From positions 2,710 to 42,655 of the forward strand of contig PMHH01000148.1 in NCBI GenBank assembly GCA_003156595.1: a stretch of 39,946 nt of DNA, in the 5' to 3' direction. The DNA is from Acidimicrobiaceae bacterium (GTDB taxonomy: Bacteria; Actinomycetota; Acidimicrobiia; Acidimicrobiales; Palsa-688). The notes under the pieces were generated by a model. The model was not told the DNA's origin and did no database searches. It saw only the letters and a program-made list of their open reading frames with translations. The position numbers and the translations under genes were made by a program. Positions 29,283-38,021 of the stretch are shown piece by piece (the stretch's first letter is position 1; each line of letters begins with the position of its first letter).

Positions 29283-30512
29283 CTACGGTCGACGAAAGAT
29301 CAGGGTTGCGTTGTGCCCCCCAAACCCAAAGCTATTGGTCATGACCGAGTCCACTAAGGCAGGGCGGGCTTCGTTCGGCACGTAGTCGAGATCGCACTCG
29401 GGGTCGGGTTCGAGTTGGTTGATAGTGGGCGGGAGCATCTGATGGTTTAGGGCTTGCACGCAGAAGACCGCCTCCAAGGCGCCCGACGCGCCGAGGGTGT
29501 GCCCGGTCATGGACTTGGTCGACGACACCGGGGGGACCTTTTTTCCGAAGACTCGTTTGAGAGCCAGCGTCTCGACCCGGTCGTTGGGCAGCGTCGACGT
29601 GCCGTGGGCGTTGACGTAGCTGATGGCGCCGGGGGCCAAGCCGGCGTCCTCACAGGCGGCCCGCATGGCGCGCACCGCCCCGTCGCCCTCGGGGTGCGGC
29701 TGGGTCATGTGGTAGGCGTCGGAGGTGGCGCCGTAGCCCGCCAGTTCGGCCAGGATCGGCGCCCCCCGGCCGAGCGCCGCCTCCCGCTCCTCCAAGACCA
29801 GGACCGCGGCGCCCTCCCCCATCACGAACCCGTCGCGGCCGGCGTCGAAGGGACGAGACGCGCGCGTGGGATCGTCGTTGCGGGTCGAGAGGGCCTTCAT
29901 GGCGGCAAAACCGGCGATAGCGACGCGGGTGATGGCGGCCTCGCTCCCTCCGCACACCATGGCGTCCACCCGCCCGGCCCGGATGAGATCGAGTCCCTCC
30001 CCGATCGCCTGGGCTGACGCCGAGCACGCGGTGACGGTGCAGGAGCTGTAGCCGCGAATGCCCCATTCCATCGCCACCTGCCCGACGACCATGTTGGGGA
30101 TGAACATCGGCAGGGTGTAGGGACTGACCCAGTCCGGACCCCGATCGTTGAGGAGAGCGGCGCCCTCCTCGAAGGAGTGCAGCCCGCCGATCCCCGTCCC
30201 GAACAACACTCCCACCCGATGCGGATCCGCGGCGACGTCGAGCTTCGAGGACTCGATGGCCTCCGCCGTCGCAACCAGCGCAAACTGAGCGACACGGTCG
30301 AGGTGTTTGGCCCGGCGGCGGCCGAATACAGCCTCGGGATCGAAGCCGACGACCTCGGCCGCGATACGGGCGGCGAACCCGTCGGGATCGAACAGCGTGA
30401 TAGGGCCTACGCCTGAACGGCCCGAGACCACGCCCTCCCAGGTCGACGCCGCCGTCGGGCCGATCGGGCTGATGGCACCGATGCCCGTGACCACCACTCG
30501 GCGAGCAGACAT
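29283..30512 (-). CDS. fabF: 3-oxoacyl-ACP synthase II (FabF)
   Basis: Condenses acyl-ACP with malonyl-ACP, the elongation step of FAS-II. The 409-residue thiolase-fold protein has the Cys-His-His triad: Cys163 in TVTACSASAQ, His303 in NAHGTSTLPND and His338 in KSMTGHTLGASG, with the conserved Lys333. It opens with SARRVVVTGIGAISPIG, standard for KAS II. ATG 30512 is the start; the track's 740-residue version continues 331 codons into antisense of the transporter and is an artefact. It is divergent from the transporter by 36 bases and, through the toxin locus, convergent with fabZ. Confidence 0.95.
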   Translation of the reverse strand: MSARRVVVTGIGAISPIGPTAASTWEGVVSGRSGVGPITLFDPDGFAARIAAEVVGFDPEAVFGRRRAKHLDRVAQFALVATAEAIESSKLDVAADPHRVGVLFGTGIGGLHSFEEGAALLNDRGPDWVSPYTLPMFIPNMVVGQVAMEWGIRGYSSCTVTACSASAQAIGEGLDLIRAGRVDAMVCGGSEAAITRVAIAGFAAMKALSTRNDDPTRASRPFDAGRDGFVMGEGAAVLVLEEREAALGRGAPILAELAGYGATSDAYHMTQPHPEGDGAVRAMRAACEDAGLAPGAISYVNAHGTSTLPNDRVETLALKRVFGKKVPPVSSTKSMTGHTLGASGALEAVFCVQALNHQMLPPTINQLEPDPECDLDYVPNEARPALVDSVMTNSFGFGGHNATLIFRRP

Positions 30513-30548
30513 GCCCGCGTATTCTACGGGTGCAGCCACCCGGCCCGG

Positions 30549-32918
30549 GTGCATTCGCTCGATGGCCCGATCGCGGCTAGACAACGGGGCGTGGCGCTGG
30601 TCACCGAACGGCAACGGAGTCGCCCCGAGCTCCCGGAAAGTCGGTCCTACCGGATCAAGCGAGCCCTGCTCGGCAAGCCACTCGTCACCGAGCAGCTCTC
30701 CAACGAACGGTTGAGCTCGCCGATCGCGCTGGGTGTGCTGGCCCCGGACTGCATCTCGTCCACCGCCTACGGCACCGAGGAGATGCTCACCATCCTGGTG
30801 CCGTATGTGGGCTTGGCGGCTTTCACCCTGGTGCTCCCGATCACCTTCGCCATCCTGGGCATCTTGATCCTGGTCACCTTGTCGTATCGCGAAGTGGTGA
30901 TGGTCTACACCAAGGCTGGCGGCTCCTACGTGGTGGCCCGCGACAACTTCGGGGTCAACGTGGCCCAGATCGCAGCGGTGGCGCTGCTGATCGACTACAC
31001 GGTGACGGTGGCGGTCCAGGTGGCCGCCGGTACCGACGCCCTCACCACGGCCGTCCCGGCGCTGGCGCACAAAGGGGATCAGGTGGCGATCTCCGTGCTG
31101 GTGGTGCTGGTACTGCTGTACGGCAACCTGCGCGGCATCCGGGAAGCGGGGCGGGTGTTCGCCCTGCCGACCTACCTCTTCATCACGACCACCGGCACAG
31201 TCATCGTGGTCGGGCTGGTGCGGGCCGCGGTGACCGGTCTGCCGAAGGTCAACGTCCACGCCAAGGGAGCCCTGGCGCTCGGAACTCATCACGGCAGCGG
31301 GTTCCTGATGGGCGCCACCGTCTTCGTCATGCTCAAAGCCTTCGCCAACGGCGGGTCGTCGCTCACGGGGCTCGAGGCCATCTCCAACGGCGTCGGCAGC
31401 TTCCGACCCCCGGAAGGGCGAAACGCCCGCCGGGTGCTGGTCATCATGAGCCTGACCCTCGGTTCCCTGGTCCTCGGGGTGTCGATCCTGGCTCACCTGA
31501 CCCACGCCATCCCCTATGTCCTCGGATCACCGACGGTTCTGGGTCAAGAAGCCAAGGTGGTGTTCGGCACCAGTGCCTTTGGGCACGCGGTGTTCATCAT
31601 CGTCCAGCTCGTCACCTTGCTCATCCTGTGGACGGGTGGCAACACCAGCTTCAACGGCTTCCCTTTTTTGGCCAGCTTCGTGGCCGAGGACCGCTTCCTT
31701 CCGGCCAAGCTGACCAAGCGCGGCCACCGGCTGGTCTTCTCCAACGGGATCATCGTGCTGGCTATCGTGGCGATCGCCTTGCTGCTGGTGACCAAGGCCC
31801 AGGTCGACTCGCTCGTTGCCGTCTACGCCATCGGGGTGTTCACCGGCTTCACCATGGCCGGGGCGGGCATGGTCAAGCACCACCTGGATGAAAGGAACCG
31901 CGGCTGGCGGCATCGGGTCCTGATCAACGGCAGCGCCGCGGTCGTCTCGTTTGCAGTGGTGATCATCTTCGCGGTCACCAAGTTCACCCAAGGCGCGTGG
32001 GTGGTGGTGGCGCTCTTCCCGATCATGATGTTCCTGCTCATCCGCCTCCACCGCCGCTATGTCGAGGAGGCGTCCGTACTCGGTGAGACCGCCGCAGAGG
32101 CCGCTGCCGAGGTCCGCGCCCTGCCCCGCCAGGTCGCCCTGGTGATGGTCGACCGGCTCGACCTGTCTACGGCGAGAGCCATCCAATACGCCCGGTCGCT
32201 CAGCGTCGACGACATCCGGGCGGTGCATTTCGCCATCGACACCGCCCGGGCCCAGGCCTTGGAGGACCGCTGGGTTCGGCTGGGTATGGGCCGGCTTCCG
32301 TTGGAGCTGGTCGAGTGTCCCGATCGGCGGGTTGTGCGCGCCGCCTTGGAAATGGCGGACGAGACCGCTTCGGACGGCCAGACCGAGGTGAGCGTGCTGT
32401 TGCCCCGCCGTTCGTACACATACGCCTGGAGTCGCCTGCTCCACGACTCCACCGGCGAGCGCATCGCCGCCGCAGTGAGCCGCCTCGAGCACGTCAACGC
32501 CACCATTGTCCCCTTCGACGTCGAGGGCGAACTACGGGATCGCCGCCGCGGCCGGACGGGTCCAGCAGCCGTACCTCCCACCGAGGGTGACCAGACGGAG
32601 GAGCAGCTGGACCAGCTGGTACTGTCGACTGTGCCGGGCACGACGCCGATTTCGGGCCTGCAGCCCCGCCAGCGAGCCAGGGTGGCCGGCCGGGTCAAGT
32701 CCCTCACCGTGCAACCTTGGGGCAACGTCCCGACGCTGCAGGTGCAACTGACCGATGACCACGGCAAGCTGATCGTGGCCTTCCTCGGCCGTCGCCAGAT
32801 CGCCGGGTTGGGCCCCGGGAGTCGCATAGTCGTCGACGGCACCGTGACCGAGCGGCGCGGGCAGTTGGTGATGATCAACCCCGACTACGAGTTCGTGGCC
32901 AGCGCCGAACAAAAGTAA
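30549..32918 (+). CDS. KimA-like APC family permease with C-terminal OB-fold domain
   Basis: A 789-residue membrane protein. Residues ~40-480 hold about 12 membrane helices and the APC-type opening SSPIALGVLAPDCISSTAYGTEEML, which resembles the potassium importer KimA (YdaO). A cytoplasmic region with an alternating strand-helix pattern follows (residues ~505-665, DRLDLSTARAIQYARSL), resembling the USP-like tail of KimA. Residues ~701-789 form an extra small beta domain (RVAGRVKSLTVQPWGNVPTL... RIVVDGTVTERRGQLVMINP) with the look of an OB-fold. Potassium uptake is the likely role; other substrates are possible. The track's GTG 30549 is kept, but GTG 30594 or 30600 could be the start. Confidence 0.85.
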   Translation: MHSLDGPIAARQRGVALVTERQRSRPELPESRSYRIKRALLGKPLVTEQLSNERLSSPIALGVLAPDCISSTAYGTEEMLTILVPYVGLAAFTLVLPITFAILGILILVTLSYREVVMVYTKAGGSYVVARDNFGVNVAQIAAVALLIDYTVTVAVQVAAGTDALTTAVPALAHKGDQVAISVLVVLVLLYGNLRGIREAGRVFALPTYLFITTTGTVIVVGLVRAAVTGLPKVNVHAKGALALGTHHGSGFLMGATVFVMLKAFANGGSSLTGLEAISNGVGSFRPPEGRNARRVLVIMSLTLGSLVLGVSILAHLTHAIPYVLGSPTVLGQEAKVVFGTSAFGHAVFIIVQLVTLLILWTGGNTSFNGFPFLASFVAEDRFLPAKLTKRGHRLVFSNGIIVLAIVAIALLLVTKAQVDSLVAVYAIGVFTGFTMAGAGMVKHHLDERNRGWRHRVLINGSAAVVSFAVVIIFAVTKFTQGAWVVVALFPIMMFLLIRLHRRYVEEASVLGETAAEAAAEVRALPRQVALVMVDRLDLSTARAIQYARSLSVDDIRAVHFAIDTARAQALEDRWVRLGMGRLPLELVECPDRRVVRAALEMADETASDGQTEVSVLLPRRSYTYAWSRLLHDSTGERIAAAVSRLEHVNATIVPFDVEGELRDRRRGRTGPAAVPPTEGDQTEEQLDQLVLSTVPGTTPISGLQPRQRARVAGRVKSLTVQPWGNVPTLQVQLTDDHGKLIVAFLGRRQIAGLGPGSRIVVDGTVTERRGQLVMINPDYEFVASAEQK

Positions 32919-32939
32919 AAAATGTCGCGCCGGGCGTTT

Positions 32940-32978
32940 GACCTTGACACGGTGTGAAAGCGTATTAGTAGCAAGGTC
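32940..32978 (+). promoter_or_regulatory. Candidate MerR-type promoter/operator
   Basis: Just upstream of the regulator's GTG, GACCTTG (32940-32946) and CAAGGTC (32972-32978) form a perfect 7-bp inverted repeat. TTGACA (32944-32949) could serve as a -35. The inner TTGACACGGTGTGAA (32944-32958) is itself a near-palindrome. No Shine-Dalgarno is evident, so the mRNA may be leaderless. The -10 is uncertain. Confidence 0.4.
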
Positions 32979-33803
32979 GTGTTAAATATCGGAGACTTCG
33001 CTCGACTCGGCCAGATCTCACCCAGGATGCTGCGCCACTACGACGAGATCGGATTGCTGCGCCCGCAACGAGTAGACCCGGTCACGGGATATCGCTCTTA
33101 CGGGGCACACCATCTCGCCCAGCTGCACCGGCTCCTGGCCTTGCGGGACCTCGGTTTTACGCTCGACCAGATCGGCCAAATCCTGCACGACGACCCTCCG
33201 CTGGATGAGCTTCGGGGCATGCTCCGCATGCGTCAGGCCCAGATCGAGCAGACCGTCGGCGAGGAACAGGCGCGACTGCGCCGGGTCGAAGCGCACCTCC
33301 GAACACTCGAAGGGAGCAATCTCATTGACATCCAGGACGTCGTCGTCAAACCCACCCCGCCACTTCGGATCGCCGAGGCAGTCGGTAGCGCCCCGGGCTT
33401 CGGTTCCGAGAACCTCGGACCGGTGTTCGCCCGGCTCCTGCCCGAGGTGTTCAACCACCTGGAGCGGGTGGGTGCCCGGCCCGGCATCTCGGTGGCGCAC
33501 TACGAAGAGCCCGCTGATGACGGCAGCGTCGTATTGCACGCCGGCTTCGACATCGGCGACCAAGACGTCCCAGACGGTGACCGAGTCCGCGTTGTCGACC
33601 TCCCCACCATCGAGGTGGCGAGCCTGGTGCACCGGGGACCGATGGACACGGTGGTGCCCGTCTACGAGGCGCTCGTTGGCTGGATCGAGGACAGCGGGTA
33701 CCACTTGGCGGGACGAAGCCGGGAGCTGTACCACGAATGGCACGAGGATGACCCCACCCGTAACGTCACCGAACTGCAGATCCCTATCACCATGTCCGCC
33801 TGA
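32979..33803 (+). CDS. MerR family regulator with GyrI-like effector domain
   Basis: A 274-residue one-component regulator. Residues 1-75 are the MerR winged helix (NIGDFARLGQISPRMLRHYDEIGLL, then TGYRSYGAHHLAQLHRLLALRDLGF). A dimerisation coiled coil spans ~75-115 (LRMRQAQIEQTVGEEQARLRRVEAHLRTLE). Residues ~120-274 are a GyrI-like/effector-binding domain typical of TipA/BmrR-like drug sensors (VVVKPTPPLRIAEAVG... ASLVHRGPMDTVVPVYEALVGWIEDSGY). It likely senses a hydrophobic or cationic small molecule. No exporter is adjacent on the same strand; the prolyl oligopeptidase is 64 bases downstream. The GTG start lies right after an inverted repeat. Confidence 0.9.
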   Translation: MLNIGDFARLGQISPRMLRHYDEIGLLRPQRVDPVTGYRSYGAHHLAQLHRLLALRDLGFTLDQIGQILHDDPPLDELRGMLRMRQAQIEQTVGEEQARLRRVEAHLRTLEGSNLIDIQDVVVKPTPPLRIAEAVGSAPGFGSENLGPVFARLLPEVFNHLERVGARPGISVAHYEEPADDGSVVLHAGFDIGDQDVPDGDRVRVVDLPTIEVASLVHRGPMDTVVPVYEALVGWIEDSGYHLAGRSRELYHEWHEDDPTRNVTELQIPITMSA

Positions 33804-33867
33804 GTGGCCCCGTCGAGACTCCCCGAAAAGCGTGGCATGGAGGCCAGGTTTGGGGAAGGATCGCGGC

Positions 33868-35961
33868 GTGCGCCTCTCATATCCCGAAACGAAGACCGGG
33901 CCCCAGGTTGACGATCACCACGGAGAGATCGTCGCCGATCCGTACCGATGGCTCGAAGACTCCGATGCTCCCGCGACTGTCGCATGGATCCAGACGCAGA
34001 ACACCCTCACAGAAGCGTGGCTGGCCGCGATACCGTCCCGCCCGGCCATCGCGGCTCGGCTCACGGAGCTATGGGACTATCCCCGGTTCGGTGTGCCGAT
34101 CGAGCGAGGCGGTCAGTGGTTTCAGTTCCGCAACTCCGGACTGCAGGCTCAACCGGTTCTCTACGTGATGTCCTCGCCCGAGGCCGAGGGAAGGGTGCTC
34201 CTCGACCCGAACGTCCTGTCTGCGGACGGCACCGTCGCAGTAGTGAGTGCAGAGCCGAACCCCGACGGCGATCTCCTGGCGTACGCGACGAGCTCGGCTG
34301 GTTCGGATTGGATGACTTGGCGCGTCCGGGGCGTCGCCGACGGTGAGGACCTTGCCGATCTCGTCGAGTGGTCGAAGTTCTGCAAAGCGGCATGGAGGAG
34401 GGACGGGTCGGGCTTCTTCTACAGTGCCCCCGAGCGTCCTACTCCTGGTTTGGAGTTCGAAGGCGAGATCCGGAATTCTCGGGTGCTGTTTCACCGTCTT
34501 GGTGCCGATCCGTCCTCCGACGAGATCGTCTTCGCGGCTCCGGACGAGCCGGAATGGTTGCCAGATGCATCAGTGACCGATGACGGGCGATTCGCGGTCA
34601 TCACGATCAATCGCGGCACCTTCCCAGAATCGCAACTGCATGTGATCGACATCGAACACCCGCACGGAGGGCTGCGACCGCTCGTCGCCGACTTCGTCGT
34701 GGAGGCATTCGTGGTGGCCAACGACGGAGAGCGGTTTTTGCTACTGACCAACGACGAGGCCGAGCGCCGGCGGATCGTGGCCGCCGATCTGGCGGCTCCA
34801 GAGCGATCCAACTGGATCGAGGTCATCGCTCAGTCCGACGACACGCTTGTCGGCGCTCGGCAGTGCGGGTCCTTCCTTGTCTGCTGGTACTTACGGGATG
34901 CCCACTCGGTCCTTAGGGTGCATGAGTTGGCGGGCCAGTTCGTGCGCGAGATCGAGCTACCTGCCTACGCCTCGCTGATCGAAGCGGACGCCGGCTGCGT
35001 GTCGGGCCACCCGGACCTCGAGATCGTGCACTTCGGCGTGACATCGTTTACCGACTCAGGCTCGCTGTGGTCACACGATCTCCGCTCCGGCCAGACCAGA
35101 GTCGTGCGACGTTCGACCGCTCGCTTCGACGCCGATTCGTATCTGACCGAGCAGGTCTTCGCCACTTCGGGCGATGGGACCAAGGTGCCAATCTTCCTGT
35201 CCCGACGGCGCGACGTCAGTCCGACTGGCGACATCCCCGTGTTGCTCTACGGCTACGGCGGATTCAACGTCTCGCTGACGCCAAGCTTCTCTGCCGGCGC
35301 CGCCGTATGGATGGAGCGAGGTGGCGTCTATGCGGTGGCCAACCTCCGAGGCGGCGGTGAGTATGGTCGGGCCTGGTACGACGACGGGCGACTGCGCAAC
35401 AAACAAAACGTCTTCGACGATTTCTGCGCCTGTGCTCGCTACTTCTCTGACTCCGGCTGGTCACGCCCGGGGCGCATCGCCATCAACGGCGGCTCGAACG
35501 GTGGCTTGCTCGTCGGTGCTTGTCTCACCCAGCACCCAGAGCTGTTCGGAGCAGCCGTCCCGGAGGTCGGCGTGCTCGACATGTTGCGCTTCCACAAGTT
35601 CACCATCGGCTGGGCGTGGACGAGCGACTTCGGCAATCCCGATGACCCCGATCAATACCCCTGGTTGCGCGCTTATTCCCCACTTCAGCACGTCCAGCCC
35701 GGAGTGGATTACCCGGCCACGATGGTGGTCACCGGCGATCACGACGACCGGGTGGTTCCCGGTCACTCGTTTAAGTTTGCTGCCGCTCTGCAAGCCGATC
35801 AGGGTGGCGACGCGCCGGTACTTATCCGGATCGAGACCTCGGCCGGCCATGGCCTAGGCAAGCCCACCGCCAAGCAGATCGCCGAGCGGACCGACATCCT
35901 GACCTTCATCGAAGGTGCGCTTCTGGTCTCGGGCGTCACGGCGACGTCGTCGGCGACGTAA
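33868..35961 (+). CDS. Prolyl oligopeptidase family serine peptidase (S9A)
   Basis: Cuts short peptides after proline. The 697-residue protein has the N-terminal segment typical of S9A (DPYRWLEDSDAPATVAWIQTQN), a beta-propeller region (~75-400) and the C-terminal alpha/beta-hydrolase domain. Ser543 is the nucleophile in GGSNGGLLVGA, the acidic residue is in DHDDRVVP (~625-632), and His661 is in SAGHG. I chose GTG 33868, with GGGAAGGA 7 bases upstream. The track's start at 33205 would run through the MerR gene in another frame. No signal peptide is seen, so it is probably cytoplasmic. The last codons overlap the convergent amidase gene. Confidence 0.93.
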   Translation: MRLSYPETKTGPQVDDHHGEIVADPYRWLEDSDAPATVAWIQTQNTLTEAWLAAIPSRPAIAARLTELWDYPRFGVPIERGGQWFQFRNSGLQAQPVLYVMSSPEAEGRVLLDPNVLSADGTVAVVSAEPNPDGDLLAYATSSAGSDWMTWRVRGVADGEDLADLVEWSKFCKAAWRRDGSGFFYSAPERPTPGLEFEGEIRNSRVLFHRLGADPSSDEIVFAAPDEPEWLPDASVTDDGRFAVITINRGTFPESQLHVIDIEHPHGGLRPLVADFVVEAFVVANDGERFLLLTNDEAERRRIVAADLAAPERSNWIEVIAQSDDTLVGARQCGSFLVCWYLRDAHSVLRVHELAGQFVREIELPAYASLIEADAGCVSGHPDLEIVHFGVTSFTDSGSLWSHDLRSGQTRVVRRSTARFDADSYLTEQVFATSGDGTKVPIFLSRRRDVSPTGDIPVLLYGYGGFNVSLTPSFSAGAAVWMERGGVYAVANLRGGGEYGRAWYDDGRLRNKQNVFDDFCACARYFSDSGWSRPGRIAINGGSNGGLLVGACLTQHPELFGAAVPEVGVLDMLRFHKFTIGWAWTSDFGNPDDPDQYPWLRAYSPLQHVQPGVDYPATMVVTGDHDDRVVPGHSFKFAAALQADQGGDAPVLIRIETSAGHGLGKPTAKQIAERTDILTFIEGALLVSGVTATSSAT

Positions 35962-36898
35962 CAGGCGACGTAACAGGCGGCGCGAAGTACTGCTCTATGG
36001 CTGCGGCCAGGCCTTGGGCGATGGTCTGCTGGCCGCCCGGGCTGGTCGCGATCGACCCCTCGAACGGGTCGGTCAGGTAGAGAGGCTCGATCAGGGCCCC
36101 GGGCATTTGGCTCGGAGTCGAGAAGTATCCGGCCATCGCCGGGCCGAGCAACAGCAGATGGCCGTACGCCGCCGCCTCCGCGGCCAGGCCGCTGCCGGTC
36201 GATGCCGTGGGCGCGAGCGACCCCAGGCCGGTGTCGCTGAGGGTGCCCTCGTTGGGGATGCCCCAGCCCTGGGCGTTCATCGCCCCGAGCACGTCCGTCT
36301 GGACCAGATTGGCCAGGCGGAGGCTGTCGGGCCAGAAAGGGCGGTCCTGGTCGTAGGCGGTCACACTTCCGGCGTTGGTCGGTGACGCGCCGGCGTCAAA
36401 GTAGATTCCGACCAGAACGGCAGCTCCTGCGTCGTTGGCGCAGATGTCGCGAGCCGCCTCGTCGTCGTGCGAGCCGAGCAGGGTCAAGGCCCCATCAGCG
36501 ACGTCATCGGGGTGCAGCCGTAGGACGGTCGTGTCGTCGGTCCGCGACACGACCACGGTGAACCCCTGAGCGCGCAATAAGGCCATGGTGTCGAGCTCCA
36601 CGGGAAGGGTGAGGGTGGCCTCAGAGATGGCCTGACCCGATTCCGTCGTCCCAGTCCCGCCGGGGTCGATCCCGCCATGACCGGCATCGAGAAAGACGAC
36701 CGTGTGACGGTCACCCGCGGTGGGAGGGAACAATTCGCAGGCACCGGAAGCGAAGTACGCCGGGTCGATGGCTCGACTGGCCTCGGCAGCCGCAGCGTGC
36801 TCTCCGGTGACGGCGGCACGAACCCAGTTTCTGGCTCGCCCGAGGTCACGACCGACAGCCACCACACTTGCGGCGACGACTACGGCGATGATCGCCAC
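35936..36898 (-). CDS. N-acetylmuramoyl-L-alanine amidase (Amidase_3), membrane-anchored
   Basis: Zinc amidase that cuts the peptide stem from peptidoglycan. The domain begins VVFLDAGHGGIDPGG, with the first zinc His, and includes SEATLTLPVELDTMALLRAQGFTVVVSRTDD; the later zinc and Glu ligands are less obvious. The GTG start (36898) leaves the membrane helix AIIAVVVAASVVAVG at the very N-terminus with no basic residues before it. An upstream in-frame CTG at 37012 has AGGAGG 7 bases before it and would add 38 residues rich in Arg (RRQAQIRGRRLVVGAA), a proper positive-inside anchor, so the true start may be CTG. The C-terminal VTSPVTSPTTSP tail lies in a 12-bp repeat. Confidence 0.83.
   Translation of the reverse strand: MAIIAVVVAASVVAVGRDLGRARNWVRAAVTGEHAAAAEASRAIDPAYFASGACELFPPTAGDRHTVVFLDAGHGGIDPGGTGTTESGQAISEATLTLPVELDTMALLRAQGFTVVVSRTDDTTVLRLHPDDVADGALTLLGSHDDEAARDICANDAGAAVLVGIYFDAGASPTNAGSVTAYDQDRPFWPDSLRLANLVQTDVLGAMNAQGWGIPNEGTLSDTGLGSLAPTASTGSGLAAEAAAYGHLLLLGPAMAGYFSTPSQMPGALIEPLYLTDPFEGSIATSPGGQQTIAQGLAAAIEQYFAPPVTSPVTSPTTSP
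35952..35975. repeat. 12-bp direct tandem repeat in overlapping gene ends
   Basis: GGCGACGTAACA occurs twice in tandem (35952-35963, 35964-35975). On the minus strand each copy encodes part of the amidase tail (VTSP). On the plus strand the first copy contains the TAA stop of the oligopeptidase. The two genes overlap by 26 bases here. Confidence 0.85.
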
Positions 36899-37116
36899 GG
36901 CCGCGCCGACGACGAGCCGGCGCCCGCGAATCTGAGCCTGGCGGCGTGGCGACCGGACCCGGCGGGCGGTCGCCGCCGGCGGGGCGTCCGGCGCCGGTCG
37001 TCTGGTTGGCAGAGCGTGTCCTCCTCGGGTGCTGGCACGACCCTAAAGGAGCGGCATCGCCAGTAGGCATCGCGCGTCCGGCCGTCCGGCCGTCCGGTCT
37101 GGGCGGTACTTGGGCG

Positions 37117-37941
37117 TCAGCGAAGGCCCGCGAAGAGGTCGTCCTCCGGAACGGGCTGCCCAGTACGGTCGCGGGCCCGCACGAACGCCTCGCGGCCCAT
37201 GACGGTCCCAAACAGCTCCCGGCTCATCCCGAGGAAGAAGATGTTGTCCGACTGGCTGGCGTGCGCCTTCAGACTGTCGTACTTGCGATCGGTGACGCCG
37301 GCGCAGTCCACGTAGGTCGTGATCAACTCGTCCGGCGTTCCGAACTCCGGGTCCTCTTCCATCGGCTCTGGCGGTTCGACCCCTTGGGCACGCAGGAGGT
37401 CGGCGAAGCCGGCCATCACGGATCTCGGCACCGCCGTGTAATACACCTTGTCGGGGATACCAGTACGGTCCGCGGCGGCCATGGTGATGCGGTGGGCCTG
37501 CACATGGTCGGGGTGCCCATAGAAGCCGTGCTCGTCGTAGGTGACCACGACCTGGGGTCGGTACAGCTCCATCAACGTACCAAGACGTTCGGCTGCCTCC
37601 TTGACCGGAGTGCTCCAGAAGCTCCCGTCGGCACCGTTCTGGGGCCAGCCTTCCATACCGGAATCTCGGTATCCGAGCAACTCCAGATCGCTGATGCCGA
37701 GCACGGCACAGCTGGCTTCGAGCTCCCGACGTCGCAGGGCGACGACGGCTGCCTCCTCATGACCCGGTTCGCCCGGCTTCACTCCGCCGGGTCCATCGCC
37801 GAGCTCACCATTGGTGCAGGTCACGAGCACGGTCCGGACACCCTCGTCGGCATAGCGGGCCAGGACCCCACCGGTCCCCAGAGCCTCATCGTCGGGATGG
37901 GCATGGACGGCCATGAGCGTCAAGGGTTGATCGGACACCAC
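37117..37941 (-). CDS. PIG-L/LmbE family deacetylase, MshB/Mca-like
   Basis: Zinc-dependent deacetylase or amidase of the PIG-L family. The 274-residue protein has the metal motif AVHAHPDDEALGTGGVLARYADEG (about residues 11-34), VTCTNGELGD, RRRELEASCAVLGI, and the second metal His region YDEHGFYGHPDHVQAHRI, all characteristic. Its size and the HAHPDDE context resemble MshB (mycothiol synthesis) and Mca (mycothiol S-conjugate cleavage). These two cannot be separated by motifs, so no symbol is given. The GTG start at 37941 has a second GTG at 37938. It is divergent from the MFS gene, and the amidase follows on the same strand. Mycothiol use by this organism is an inference. Confidence 0.85.
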   Translation of the reverse strand: MVSDQPLTLMAVHAHPDDEALGTGGVLARYADEGVRTVLVTCTNGELGDGPGGVKPGEPGHEEAAVVALRRRELEASCAVLGISDLELLGYRDSGMEGWPQNGADGSFWSTPVKEAAERLGTLMELYRPQVVVTYDEHGFYGHPDHVQAHRITMAAADRTGIPDKVYYTAVPRSVMAGFADLLRAQGVEPPEPMEEDPEFGTPDELITTYVDCAGVTDRKYDSLKAHASQSDNIFFLGMSRELFGTVMGREAFVRARDRTGQPVPEDDLFAGLR

Positions 37942-38021
37942 GCCAGCGTAGGTACTGGCTCGACCCTCCCGGCGATCCCGCCGCCGAGACGTTCACGCGG
38001 CGTGGGTAGGGTTCACCCACC

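Noticed and set aside
30513-30548. c-di-AMP (ydaO-type) riboswitch before the KimA-like gene
   Set aside because: Only 36 bases separate the divergent fabF start from the permease start, far too short for that riboswitch.
30513-31505. 740-residue ORF extending fabF upstream
   Set aside because: The added 331 codons are antisense to the transporter and rich in His/Gln/Gly, typical of a shadow frame. FabF starts normally at ATG 30512.
31527-32492. 321-residue minus-strand ORF opposite the permease
   Set aside because: His/Asp/Gln-rich antisense of hydrophobic transporter codons, no recognisable motif.
33205-33867. 918-residue ORF joining MerR-region sequence to the oligopeptidase
   Set aside because: The first 221 codons are a different frame of the MerR gene with Arg/Ser/Pro-rich nonsense. 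GTG 33868 has a good ribosome binding site.
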